A DNA stretch of 64,000 bases from JANQIO01 sp965229625. GTDB lineage: Bacteria > Pseudomonadota > Gammaproteobacteria > Pseudomonadales > Halieaceae. Position 1 is the stretch's first letter; each line of letters starts with the position of its first letter. Under the pieces are notes generated by a model that did not search any database, was not told the origin of the DNA, and worked only from the letters and a program-made list of their open reading frames with translations. Both the position numbers and the translations under genes were made by a program. The DNA lies in assembly GCA_965229625.1 (NCBI GenBank), contig CBDDJJ010000001.1, forward strand, positions 1,984,001 through 2,048,000, read 5' to 3'. Below, piece after piece: positions 19,801 to 26,700 of the stretch.

Positions 19801-21422
19801 CCACCACCGCCGGTAATAACCACGCCGCCCAGGGTGCCGGCGATGGAGGCGCCCCCGGTATCGACGGTACCTCCGCCGTCATTCTGCCCGGCGTTGATGA
19901 TCAGTGAGCCAGCACCGGTGATCGTTGTGTCGCTGGTCAGGGTGACATCATTGCCGGCATCCAGCGTCAGGTCATTGGCCAGCGTGATGCTGATGGTGTC
20001 ACCCGGTTGGAACTGGATGTTCTCGGTCCCGCCACCGCCAATCGTTCCATTGTCGCCCGAGTCGTCGGTAGCGATGGTCAGGTTGCCCAGCGCCAACTGC
20101 GCGTTAATCCAGGCATCTTCCACCAGGCTGGCATCTGGCGGCGGGTCGGTGACATCGGTGCCATCGACAATAATCACCAATCCTGGGTCCAGCAGCAGGG
20201 TGCCGGCCTCGCCGAACTCGGCGGTGAGAATCGCGGTACCCTTCACCTGGATGGTTTCCTTGCCCGAGACCTCGGCAAAGCCTCCGTCCCCACCGGCGCC
20301 AACGCCTTTTGCCTCGATCTGCCCGAGATAGACGGTGGTATCGTCGGCCCAGATGATGACCTTGCCGCCGTCCCCGGCGGCCAGGGCATTGGCGGTAATC
20401 AATACGTCCTGGTCAACATTGGTGAACATGGCATTCTGGACCGCCGGGTTCTCCCCCTTCAGGTCACCACCAATCAGTATTTCACCACCGCCGGAATCGC
20501 CATCCACAGACAGGCGTGAGCCATCGGCGATTCTGACCGTGTCACCCAGAACCTGGATCTCCCCTGCAGGTACATCATCGAAGCCGGTCGCCTCGATGAT
20601 GCCGCTGTTGTTGACCGCGCTATCAAACAAGCCGCTACTGACGTTGGCCTCCAGGATGACCCTGCCGCCGGGAGCGGAGATCTCGCCATTGTTCTCGACA
20701 CTGCTCTCCTCACCCATGACATTCTCAAGCACGTCCTGGGTGACTTTCACGCCCAGGAAGCCTTCTTCATCAAAGGTCAGGTAGGCCTCCCTGCCGCTCG
20801 CCAGGTTGACGTAGCCCAGCTCAGCCGTAATGAGACCCTCGTTGACCACGCGCTCACCGACCAGACTCACTCCGCCGGCGGCCGCGCTGATCAGCCCGTG
20901 GTTCACAATCGTGCCGCTGTCCTCATCCAGCGCCCGCAGGGCGAAATCCCCGTTCAGGAAGTCCTCTCGGCGCATCCACAGGGTGCTGGCAGTGAGCGAG
21001 CCGACGTTGATCGATGCGTTCTCGCCGAAGACAACACCGCGTGGATTGATCAACAGCACGTGGCCGTTGGCATTTATCATGCCATTGATCTGGCTGGGCC
21101 CGTTCTGGAGGATATGGTTGAGCACCATCGAGGTACGGCCAGGCTGCAGGAAGTTGACGGTTTCCTGGCGACTCAGGTTGAAACTGTCCCACTGCACGCT
21201 GAGCCGCTCAGTCAGCTGCTCTACGTTGGTGACGTTGCCGGATATCTCGATGGCGCCTTCACCGCCGGTAACCACCCCACCTTCGGGACCGGCCCATGCG
21301 GTGTTGCAGCCAGCCAGGCATACGGCGACAGCCAGCGCGCGCAGCTTACCTGGGGGGCAAGCTACCGTGGCGGGACCGCGTTGTGGATTTGGCTGGCTCC
21401 TCAATCTGGCTCTCCGCTTCAC
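7869..21422 (-). CDS. Giant TpsA exoprotein (filamentous-hemagglutinin TPS domain plus long beta-repeat array)
   Basis: A 4517-residue secreted protein, predicted to cross the outer membrane through the TpsB encoded just upstream and to act as a surface fibre or adhesin. The N-terminus has an extended signal region; cleavage is plausible after AWA (residue 44), although LAGC at 36-39 also looks like a lipobox. Residues about 45-290 match the TPS secretion domain: GGVVTGGEG, the DSFNLSRQETVNFLQP block, and NPRGVVFG in place of the usual NPNG motif. From about 540 to about 4250 it is built of repeats with GLAGDDTFTLD-, GTIDGG- and VGSAQSDTLQG-type turns, reminiscent of degenerate RTX-like calcium loops but not the strict nonapeptide. 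Repeats are very acidic, nearly lysine-free, and I saw no cysteine after the signal region. The GTG start overlaps the tpsB stop by four bases (GTGA), showing translational coupling. Confidence 0.9.
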   Translation of the reverse strand: MKRRARLRSQPNPQRGPATVACPPGKLRALAVAVCLAGCNTAWAGPEGGVVTGGEGAIEISGNVTNVEQLTERLSVQWDSFNLSRQETVNFLQPGRTSMVLNHILQNGPSQINGMINANGHVLLINPRGVVFGENASINVGSLTASTLWMRREDFLNGDFALRALDEDSGTIVNHGLISAAAGGVSLVGERVVNEGLITAELGYVNLASGREAYLTFDEEGFLGVKVTQDVLENVMGEESSVENNGEISAPGGRVILEANVSSGLFDSAVNNSGIIEATGFDDVPAGEIQVLGDTVRIADGSRLSVDGDSGGGEILIGGDLKGENPAVQNAMFTNVDQDVLITANALAAGDGGKVIIWADDTTVYLGQIEAKGVGAGGDGGFAEVSGKETIQVKGTAILTAEFGEAGTLLLDPGLVIIVDGTDVTDPPPDASLVEDAWINAQLALGNLTIATDDSGDNGTIGGGGTENIQFQPGDTISITLANDLTLDAGNDVTLTSDTTITGAGSLIINAGQNDGGGTVDTGGASIAGTLGGVVITGGGGNDVFTIDVALPGSSSVTGGAGDDSYTLTASVSGSLSGQAGDDTFNLGTGGSATSIDGGTNTGVGDEVSYAANGAVITVAVDDFTGIETLTGSAQSDTLQGTTGADTFGLTGAGAGTVGGISFSSFETVDGLGGSDTIEGTGGNDSFLVSAANAGTAIGTGFQNVENLSGLAGNDTFTLDADVTGTIDGGTQTTADTVTYASRGTAATAAVNGFIDIETLVGSAQADTLQGTAGNDSFLVSSADAGTVAGISFSSFENLEGLAGDDTFTLDADVSGTIDGGTQTTADTVTYASRGSAATAAVNGFTNIETLVGSAQADTLQGTAGNDSFLVSSADAGTVAGISFSSFENLEGLAGDDTFTLDADVSGTIDGGTETTADTVSYAGRGTAVTVTVNGFTDIETLVGSAQSDTLQGTAGNDGFLVSSADAGTVAGISFSSFENLEGLAGDDTFTLDADVSGTIDGGTETTADTVSYAGRGTAVTATVNGFTDIETLVGSAQVDTLQGTAGNDGFLVSSADAGTVAGISFSSFENLEGLAGDDTFTLDADVSGTIDGGTETTADTVSYAGRGTAVTATVNGFTDIETLVGSAQADTLQGTAGADTFTITGAGAGSVAGISFTSFETVDGLGASDTVEGTSGNDNFLVSTADAGTANGTGFQNVENLSGLAGDDTFTLDADVSGTIDGGTETTADTVSYAGRGTAVIATVNGFTDIETLVGSAQADTLQGTAGNDTFSLTGTAAGTVGGISFSSFETVDGLTGTDTVEGTSGNDNFQVSAANAGNVNGTAFQDIENLSGLAGDDTFTLDADVSGTIDGGSETTADTVTYATRLAAVTVAVNGFTDIETLIGSAQSDTLQGTTGNDTFSLTGTAAGTVGGISFSSFETVDGLTGTDTVEGTSGDDNFQVSAANAGNVNGTAFQDIENLSGLAGDDTFTLDADVSGTIDGGTETTVDTVSYASRGTAVTVAVTGFTDIETLVGSAQSDTLQGTTGADTFGITGAGAGTVGGISFSSFETVDGLGGSDTVEGTAGDDSFTVSNPDEGSVLGTAFTQVENLSGLAGDDTFTLDADVSGTIDGGSETTADTVTYATRLAAVTVAVNGFTDIETLIGSAQSDTLQGTTGADTFGITGAGAGTVGGISFSSFETVDGLGGSDTIEGTAGNDSFLVSTANAGTAIGTGFQNVENLSGLDGDDTFTLDADVSGTIDGGAETTADTVTYTSRLSAVTMAVNGFTDIEALVGSAQSDTLQGTTGNDSFLVSGADAGTVAGISFSAFENLEGLAGDDTFTLDADVSGSIDGGGATTGDIVTYASRLSAVTVAVDTFTSIETLVGSAQSDTLQGTTGNDTFGITAAGAGTVAGVSFSGFETLDGLAGTDTIEGTSGDDSFLVSAANAGTAIGTGFQDVENLSGLAGDDTFTLDADVSGTIDGGAETTADTVTYATRLSAVTVAVNGFTNIETLVGSAQSDSLQGTAGNDTFAITGAGAGTVGGIAFSSFETVDGLTGTDTVEGTTGDDGFLVSAANAGIANGTGFQDIENLSGLAGDDTFTLDADVSGTIDGGAETTADTVSYATRLSAVTVAVNGFTDIETLVGSAQSDTLQGTGGADTFNISGAGAGSIGGISFSGFETVDGLGGSDTVEGGAGNDVFTVNNPDQGSVLGTAFTQVENLSGLGGDDTFNLNSALSGSIDGGADSGAGDEVSYAGNGLAITVGLDAFTAIEILTGSAQSDTLQGTTGADTFNITGAGAGSVGGLSFSGFETVDGLGGSDTIAGTAGNDSFLVSAANAGTANGTGFQNVENLSGLAGNDTFTLDADVSGTIDGGTQTTADTVTYATRLSAVTVAVNGFTDIEVLVGSAQSDTLQGTTGADTFNITGAGAGSVGGLSFSGFETVDGLGGSDTIAGTAGNDSFLVSAANAGTANGTGFQNVENLSGLAGNDTFTLDADVSGTIDGGTQTTADTVTYATRLSAITVAVNGFTDIEVLVGSAQSDTLQGTTGDDTFTVMGAGAGSISGVSFSSFETVDGLAGDDAIAGTSGDDSFLVTAADAGTANGTGFQDIENLSGLAGNDTFTLDADVSGTIDGGTQTTADTVTYATRLSAITVAVNGFTDIEVLVGSAQSDTLQGTTGDDTFTVTGAGAGSISGVSFSSFETVDGLGGSDTIAGTSGDDNFLVSAADAGTAIGTGFQNVENLSGLAGDDTFTLDADVSGSIDGGTEATGDTVSYATRLSAVTVAVNGFTDIEVLVGSAQSDTLQGTTGDDNISISGAGSGSLAGVSFSSFETVDGLAGDDTVTGTALDDSFLVNSPNAGSVAGTNFNDIENLSGGAGDDTFSLDDDLSGNIDGGSNTAIGDTVTYAGRASAVTVTTGQLIGIETLVGTAQVDTLQGDAGNDSFTVTSLDAGDLNGIGFSSFENLEGLDGDDTFNMNADVSGTIDGGDQVVADSVSFAGRASAVTITLDAFLNMENVVGTAFADTLEGTTGNDTFQVTATNAGTLNATAFSDFENLSGLAGDDIFNLDADVTGIVDGGADVTGDEISYAGRTAAVTVAIDTLNDIEILTGSAASDTLQGTTGNDVFTVSATDAGDVGGIQFSSFENLEGLQGNDSFTVDAPLSGSLSGGDNDDTFNLNDDAAGGVDGGAGSNDIVSYAGRGAAVTVSVSTFANVETLIGSGFADVLEGTTGNDTFTITGANSGSAGVNFSSFETVSGLGGNDSFAFAGGSVSAVIGGAGSDTITGGGNYTVTGANSGTALGVSGSFSEVEVLEGTNGNDSFQVSGGGTITDLRGLGGNDVFTLQGGNVVGTVAGDAGSDEITGASAYVVTSGGGGTAGGSAFTGIETLTGTSGSDSFAFNGGSIGTANGVDGDDSFTFAGGTVTAVADGGAGTDSVSGATNYEVTGVGSGTADASAFANMETLIGTAGPETFTLSPGGSIENVSGLDGEDLFVFNGGEVTGTISGGADTDTISGSSAFVINGINSGTAGAAAFTDVEQLLGTPGEDSFELAEGGSIDSIDGLEGDDFFTLNGGVITGAGLIGGEGTDEVAGASAFEVTADFAGTADGVAFSEVEVLTGTAEADTFTLSAGTIVDLAGLEGDDRFLMNGALVTGTLDAGDGVDSLESVSSATVTGDGAGTANDSAFANAENLVGTDGEDSFVLASGSILQIDAGAGDDTFDLSSGAGRADLLLGGEGDNDQLINDGSGAVITGPGEFQVQGGLVNVSGTELIQSTGSLAGTGQETVQISGSNGILVLAPLPQLLFNGVTSLANAASIDAAGAGVQLLAADFSVGASNVVMQNIASVLNVNQLTGHTGDENFVLSGSDATADTQGTTVFSAVAVLLGGGGRDTLDNNNAGIVLQEAGFVTADGVQVQGVATVTQTGDLTGSDAPETYTLSGGEVLVDGAQFEVTVLGVDGVDGAGGADTLQGASDYQLLAQDGGTADGRQFSNIENLVGTAGNDTFNLAQGDLSGSIDGLGQADTGVGDSLVGVAAVALDQQGNGSADAGTSFTNIELLDSTGAVADPAGSGGTITAQGDGSEFLLNGTNAGVANGIAFSGFGQLVGTEGDDSFTRQGEGVVNGSIDALGEGEAGDSLVNFNSFTLESGTTRGGSADGSRFENIEVLVGTEAGDSQLAGASLYRLDGTQGTADDQISFSLISLLIGSSGADDQLIGGSQVVLDGRNSGTANDFFSFSGIENIVGTAGDDSFDLSNGSLDGTISGSPGGAVDSDTLLGANYYEFDGNDSGFAAQSSGGSLELVARFGSIENFVGTIGSDTFVLMNFMPVGTVNGLDDEEEDLIVIVQTDQASGSGSNLEIQVASASDGILGFAGGQPQLAYTGIENFQLDLQGDLILSGSGQVFSRQDVNIRGDLNMLGPSGSDSLTLLSDGNVTVRSNLLMENRSIIDLVNQTAQLTVGGTFSVDVAGGSQVNGLVSVRITEEPVVQLEVEETTSLSVFDEIGIFSAGRSSVARDAAVEINLESDLINALGRSLDLTQ
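8500..19830 (-). repeat. Coding tandem repeats of the TpsA exoprotein (units of about 273 and 390 bases)
   Basis: Two unit lengths alternate. The long unit (about 390 bases, 130 residues) contains three sub-blocks: a VGSAQSDTLQGTTGADTF turn, an ITGAGAGTVGGISFSSFETVDGL block, and a VENLSGLAGDDTFTLDADVSGTIDGG block. The short unit (about 273 bases, 91 residues) lacks one sub-block of about 39 residues. Short units cluster at 18130-19210 near the N-terminal side; long units dominate 12800-18100. Units at 13549-14718 and 18124-18675 are almost identical in DNA. Toward the C-terminus (below about 12000) units diverge strongly, so the array looks recently expanded in its N-terminal and middle parts. 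Confidence 0.9.
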
Positions 21423-23707
21423 TTCAGGTTGTAACGCAAATCGAAATACGCCGTGTAGCTATCATCCGAAAGCACACCGGTAAAATCGTCGCTGGTATCG
21501 TCATAGGCGGGAAAGGCGATGCTGGACTCCAGCGTCAGCCTGTCGCCCCAGGCGTAGCCCAGGGTCAATCCATAGGCGCTCATTACCGCCCAACTGTCGT
21601 CAACGCTGCCGATGGCGTTCGCCTCACCATAGCCCGCCTCGGCGAAGATACCCAGGCGCAGCAAGTTCCTGCTGGACGCATCGCGGAACAGGTGCTGCCC
21701 AATATCTACCCGCCAGTCGAATGACACAAAAGCCAGGGAGTCGGCGGTGAAGTCAAAGTTCTGGTAGGCGCGCACACCAAATGGCCCGCCAAGCGGTGTC
21801 TGCTCAAAAGAAGGAAGTACGTCATCCGTATAGGCGGTCAGTATCTGCCCGCTAAGCGTACTGAAGTCCGCCCCAGGGCCCCACGGCAGCAACATGCGGC
21901 CCTGCAGGTCGACCAACAGGCGTGTGTAGGAGTCCGCGACACGAAAGTTGGTGACTTCATCCTGTTCCGCGTACAACAACGTGGCCTGCCATCCAGCGAT
22001 CATCCGCAGGCTGCTGATCAGCACGTCGCCTTCGGTTGAAAGCAATCCACCGGTGACTTCCGTGAACTGCTCACTGATCTGGGTGTCAGCACCTGACGGC
22101 AACTGGACAGACGTATCCGAACTGCGCTCAAAGGCCCGCAAGCCAAACTCAACGTTGAGGGACTTGCTGCGCAGCCACTTGTAGTTGTACCCCACGTAGT
22201 AGCTCTCAACCTCACCCTCGACAATGACTGCAGTACCCAGGCGGCCATCTATCGAGGTGTACTCGTGGGAGTCGTAGGCTACCGCCAGCTCATGATCGAT
22301 CCCAAAGACCGGCAGCGTGTAGTTGAAGTAGCCAAAGGTCGAGTCGGACGGGTCGATCGACTGCAGTATGCCGAGGCTGAGGTTGTCACCGCGTCCCAGC
22401 GGGCTATACCACTCCGCAGTGAGAATCACCCGCTCTTCACCGGTGAATTCAGAGCCGTAGTTGTCCGAGCCGAGCGAGACGCTGTAGCGCTGCTCTTCGA
22501 CATCCAGGACCAGCTGCGTCTCGCCGGGTTGCTCTCCAGCTTCAAACAGGCCGGAGCGGATTCTCACGCCGGGCAGCGCATTGACCGCAAAGTAGGCCTC
22601 ATAGATGTCGCTGGTCACCGACTCGCCGACGTATTCCCGGAAAGGGTTGAGCAGAACGTCTTGCGAGTAGTGCAGTGCATCGGGGTCGCGCAACGCCACC
22701 TCACCCAGGGTGCCGAAGGAAACCGCCAGCCGCAGGTCTCCACCGGCGGCCCGGAAGTCCTGCTGAGGTACGTAGGCCCTGGCAAGAAAATATTGCTGCC
22801 GCCGCAGGTGTTTCTGCAGCGCCGCAGCAATGGATTTGAGCTGGTCGAAGCTGATTCCACCGCGGCGGCGAATCAGCTCCAGCTCTTCCATGACCGAGCG
22901 CGCAGCGGACGGCGCCGCAACGCCGCCTCCGCGACTGGCGGCATACCAGTTCCGGGTCACCTGCACCAGGCCCAGCAGGGATTCCACCGGGAAGCCTTCG
23001 ATGTCGGTATCGGGATCGCCCATGTAGAGGCGACGCTGGGTTTCAAGGAGCTGGTTGGCCTCGCCTATATCGATGCCAGCCGCGTCAAACTCTGTGGCCT
23101 GGTCGACCACCAGGCGGTTGACCCACAGGGTGACGCTGGCAGGGTCGCTTGCACAGGCTTCGAGGTCTTCACGCACGTTGACCCGCGATTCGTCGGCCAG
23201 GTACTCCGCGCCGATACACTCTCCCAACTGGCGTGCCAGCTCGGATATCCGTCGTGCCAGGTAAGCGCTGTAGTGAAAGCCCGCAGCCTCGAGGTAGCTG
23301 CGGCGTTCCTCTACAGGAGGCAGCTGCTGATCCACCAGGTCCAGGTAGAGGTTGAATAGAAAATCCCTCTGGACTTCGTTCAGTTCGACCGACACCAGGG
23401 AGGTGGGCGCTCCCTCGTCCAGCTCCGCCAATAACAGGTTGAGGTAGCTTGCCAGCGGTTGCAGGCTATCCGGAGGCAGCCTTATGTCTTCTTCCAGGGA
23501 GCGCGACAGCTCGAGATTTGCTGTCTCGATCATCTCCTCGATGCTCTCTGCCAGCGGCTCTACTTCGGCCTCCAGGGTGAGGCGAGACTCGTAGCTATCA
23601 CCGGACAGCTCGATGCTGGACAGCAACTCAGTGGCCGCCTGGGCTTCCGCGGCAACCAGCGCAAAGGCCAGCAGCAGACCAAGCCGGAGTGACCGGCACT
23701 GCTGCAT
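21419..23707 (-). CDS. TpsB outer-membrane transporter (ShlB/FhaC family)
   Basis: About 762 residues when started at the ATG at 23707, which gives a clean signal peptide (a basic start followed by LGLLLAFALVAAEAQA). The frame is open to a TTG at 23794, but that would add 29 residues before the signal. The protein has an unusually long helical N-terminal region (about 300 residues), then a POTRA-like segment ending near LVLDVEEQRYSVSLGSDNYG, then a beta-barrel of about 350 residues. The conserved barrel motif appears as FGVRAYQNF, a variant of the VRGY box of Omp85/TpsB pores. TpsB recognises the TPS domain of its exoprotein and secretes it; the coupled downstream gene is that exoprotein. It starts 90 bases after the ppkA stop, so it may be co-transcribed with the T6SS control genes. 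Confidence 0.88.
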   Translation of the reverse strand: MQQCRSLRLGLLLAFALVAAEAQAATELLSSIELSGDSYESRLTLEAEVEPLAESIEEMIETANLELSRSLEEDIRLPPDSLQPLASYLNLLLAELDEGAPTSLVSVELNEVQRDFLFNLYLDLVDQQLPPVEERRSYLEAAGFHYSAYLARRISELARQLGECIGAEYLADESRVNVREDLEACASDPASVTLWVNRLVVDQATEFDAAGIDIGEANQLLETQRRLYMGDPDTDIEGFPVESLLGLVQVTRNWYAASRGGGVAAPSAARSVMEELELIRRRGGISFDQLKSIAAALQKHLRRQQYFLARAYVPQQDFRAAGGDLRLAVSFGTLGEVALRDPDALHYSQDVLLNPFREYVGESVTSDIYEAYFAVNALPGVRIRSGLFEAGEQPGETQLVLDVEEQRYSVSLGSDNYGSEFTGEERVILTAEWYSPLGRGDNLSLGILQSIDPSDSTFGYFNYTLPVFGIDHELAVAYDSHEYTSIDGRLGTAVIVEGEVESYYVGYNYKWLRSKSLNVEFGLRAFERSSDTSVQLPSGADTQISEQFTEVTGGLLSTEGDVLISSLRMIAGWQATLLYAEQDEVTNFRVADSYTRLLVDLQGRMLLPWGPGADFSTLSGQILTAYTDDVLPSFEQTPLGGPFGVRAYQNFDFTADSLAFVSFDWRVDIGQHLFRDASSRNLLRLGIFAEAGYGEANAIGSVDDSWAVMSAYGLTLGYAWGDRLTLESSIAFPAYDDTSDDFTGVLSDDSYTAYFDLRYNLK

Positions 23708-23797
23708 GACTACTGGCCAGACCGGCCTATGTGATTCCCGAAACACCATAGAAAACCACGCTCGCGGTAAACCGCGTAGTGCGTTCGCTCTCAATTC

Positions 23798-26700
23798 TTA
23801 CTGTTGTAATCGAACTACCCTGAAGCCCGTGTAGCTGTCACCGCTGCCATTGAAGTCGGCCAGCGCCTGCACGGTGCAACTATCCATCGGATCAGCTCGC
23901 GACCCTCCTGCCGCCTTGACGCCACCGGCGTCGGTCACCATCTCCCGCGCATTCCCGAGATGGTGGACCAATCCCCATTGATTGCTGGTACCCGAATCAA
24001 TCGGCAGGAAAACCTCTCCCTTGACGATTCCTCTGGCACTGAGCGTGCAGTTTCTGCCGGGGTCGGTGCCGGTACCGGCTGCATCCGCCGCATAGGTCCA
24101 TTGTTCGTGGCTGGGCAGCTGGTAGCGGAAGCCGGTTGAGCGGGACAGCCAGTCCAGGTAGGCGGATACCTGCTCCACGCTGGGCCCGGTGACTGGTAGC
24201 GAGCCATCCAGTTCCGACTCGGTGCAGGCGCCTTCCTGCTGGCACCAGGTATTGAATTCCTCGATCGATACTTCGTATTTGCCGATAGCAAACTCCGCCA
24301 GCCCATTGCCCGCCGGAATAACCACCAGAACCGGGCCACGCCCTTCCTGGCCCAGGAAACGGTCCTGGCAGTCGTAACGGCTGCCTTTGCCGGCAAATGA
24401 TGCCTTGCAGTTGTTCCAGGGTTGAATGGGCAGGTCAGCCAGTGCCGCCGAATAGGCGGGGAAGGCCTGCCTGGCGACTTCAAGTTTCTCCCGGGCACCC
24501 GCCGGGTCCGCATAGCCGAACATCTGGATGCAGCCGCCCAGGTCCTCGACATAGCCGGCGATGGCAGATACCGCTGCCCCACCGAGGCTGGCGTACTTGC
24601 GTTCCATCGCCTGGGTGCGACGGGCCAGGCCGTTGATGTCATAGGTAAACTGGCCACCGCGCCCGGTGCGGCTCAAGGTCTGGGTGCAGGTCTCCAGGCT
24701 GGCGCGCTGCGCAGCGTCGTCCGCCTCAAAGTCCTGCGCAAGCTTGGCCTGCTGAGCGGCATAAAGCAGTGCCTGGGCTTCACGCTGGGAAGCTTCCACG
24801 AGACTCTGCAGTTCCTCGCGCGCGGCATCCAGCTTGGGTAAATCGGGGGCAAGCCTGGCCGCGGTGTCTATCTGCGCCTGGGCCTGGGAAAACTCCTGGT
24901 TCCGGGCCATGCTGCTGGCGGCCGACAGGTAATCCTCTGCCACCTTCTCCCGGTAGCGCACTATCCAGTTGTCGGTCGCATCGCGGGCGGCATCACGGCG
25001 TTCCTGCTCCTCTGTGTGCAGGAGTGACTTTATGGACTCTTCGATCTCGGTCGCCTTGGCAAGAATAACCTGCCACTCACTGCCGAAGTGCAGCTGCCTG
25101 AGGTCGTTGAGCAGAGCTTCCATGCGGGCATGCCAACCCTGGCGTGGCTCAAAGGAAAAACGATGCGCGTCGAGGGCGCCCTGCTGCGCATCGACGCTGG
25201 CTCGCAGCTGCGAAAAATCGCCGTCCAGCGAGTCCTTCAGGGACTGCTGGGCCTTCAATAGCTGGGCTTCCTTATCGAGCTCCGCCTTCTGCCTCTGCAC
25301 CTCGGCCACGCGGGCTTCCTCGCGGTAGTAGTCCGATACCGCCTGGAAAATACCGATGCCCGCCAACACGAGGGCGACACCCACCGCTATACCGAGACGA
25401 CGCGCGGTGGGATTGTCGAAAGGCGCGAAGTCCTTGATGAACTCTGCCGCTGTCTCGTAGCGGTCCTCGCGTTTGAGCGCGATGCCCTTCTGGAGCGCGC
25501 GCCACTGACGACGGCTCAGCTTGTCGAGGCGCGGGGCCTGTTTACCTTTCTCCAGAGCCTGGTCCGCAGGCATCTTGCCGTAGGGATGCTTGCCGGATAC
25601 CAGCTGGTAGGCGATGCAGGCCAGCGCATACACGTCATCGGCGGGTATGGGATCCATACCCTTGAGCATTTCGAGACTCGCATAAGCGGGCGTCAGCGCA
25701 CCGAGGGAGCCCGGGTCAAAGGCCGTCTTGTCATCTTCCGCGGCACTGGCGTCGACGTTCGCAACGGCCTGGGCAATGCCGAAGTCCAGCACTTTGGAAA
25801 CGCCTTCCTCGGTGATGAAGACGTTGGCGGGTTTGAAGTCCGCATGGGTGAGGTTGTGGGAATGGGCGTGCATAAGCGCCGAACCCATTTCCTGGGTGAG
25901 GCGCAGCACATCCTCCATGTCCACGCCATCGGGATTGTTCTTGATGTAGTGGTTGAGGTCATTGCCGCTGAGCAGTTCCAGCGTCATGAAAACCACATCG
26001 CCATCGCGATCGAAGTCGTAGACCTTGACGATGTTTGGATGGGCAAACGTCTGGGATTTTCGCGCCTCGCGCTGCAAGGACATGAAAGCGCCGGGGTGTG
26101 TCCGGAAGTCTTCGTTCAGCAGCTTGACTGCGACCCAGGGGTTGCGGTCGCGCGCCTCAACCTTTCTCAGGTCCTTGGCTTTGTACACCGAACCCATGCC
26201 GCCGGCGCCCAGCAGCTTTTCCAGAACGAAGCGGTCTTTGACAATGGTTTTGCCCGCGCCGCGTTCGGCTTCCAGATCGACCTCGCTGCGGCCGGCGGTG
26301 AGATCGTCAGGCTGCGTATCCTCCGCCGCTGACGGCGCACCCGGGTCGTGCAGCCGCGTGGCATCTTCACCCGGTTCCCCGGCCGTGGAATCGGTCACAT
26401 GCAGGCGGGTTCTTTCCTCTCCGGCTGCCGGCTGCGCGCCGCGCTGGAGTTGGGTCTTGTCCACTGCATCCAGCAGTTGGGTCTTGTCCACTGCATCCAG
26501 CAGTTGGGTCTTGTCTTCGCCACTGTCCAGAAATTGAGTCTTGTCTTCTGGTCTGGCAGCCAGCCCGGTGACGTAGTCGCCGCCCAGTAGCTGGGTTTTG
26601 TCGTCACCACCGCCCGGCAGTGGGGTCCTGTCTTCTCCACCGCCCGCCAGCCGGGTGAGGTCGTCGCCGCCAAGCAGTCGGGTTTTATCTTCAGCGCCGC

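Noticed and set aside
12000..19830. Regularly spaced DNA repeats that could suggest a CRISPR array.
   Set aside because: Units are 273-390 bases, in frame, with no short palindromic repeats or unique spacers, and no cas genes are near.
8500..19830. RTX toxin (type I secretion) interpretation of the repeats.
   Set aside because: The strict glycine-rich nonapeptide rhythm is missing, and the N-terminal TPS domain and adjacent TpsB indicate the two-partner route.
8455..21434. Many long plus-strand open frames opposite the giant exoprotein gene, repeated in series.
   Set aside because: They are shadows of the repeat array. The minus-strand frame has a TPS domain, signal region, coupling to tpsB and typical repeat composition; the plus-strand frames are low-complexity Ser/Pro/Val translations with no start signals.
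23763..23776. Palindrome CGCGGT-AA-ACCGCG between ppkA and tpsB as a terminator.
   Set aside because: The stem is short, the loop is only two bases and no U-run follows directly on the minus strand.
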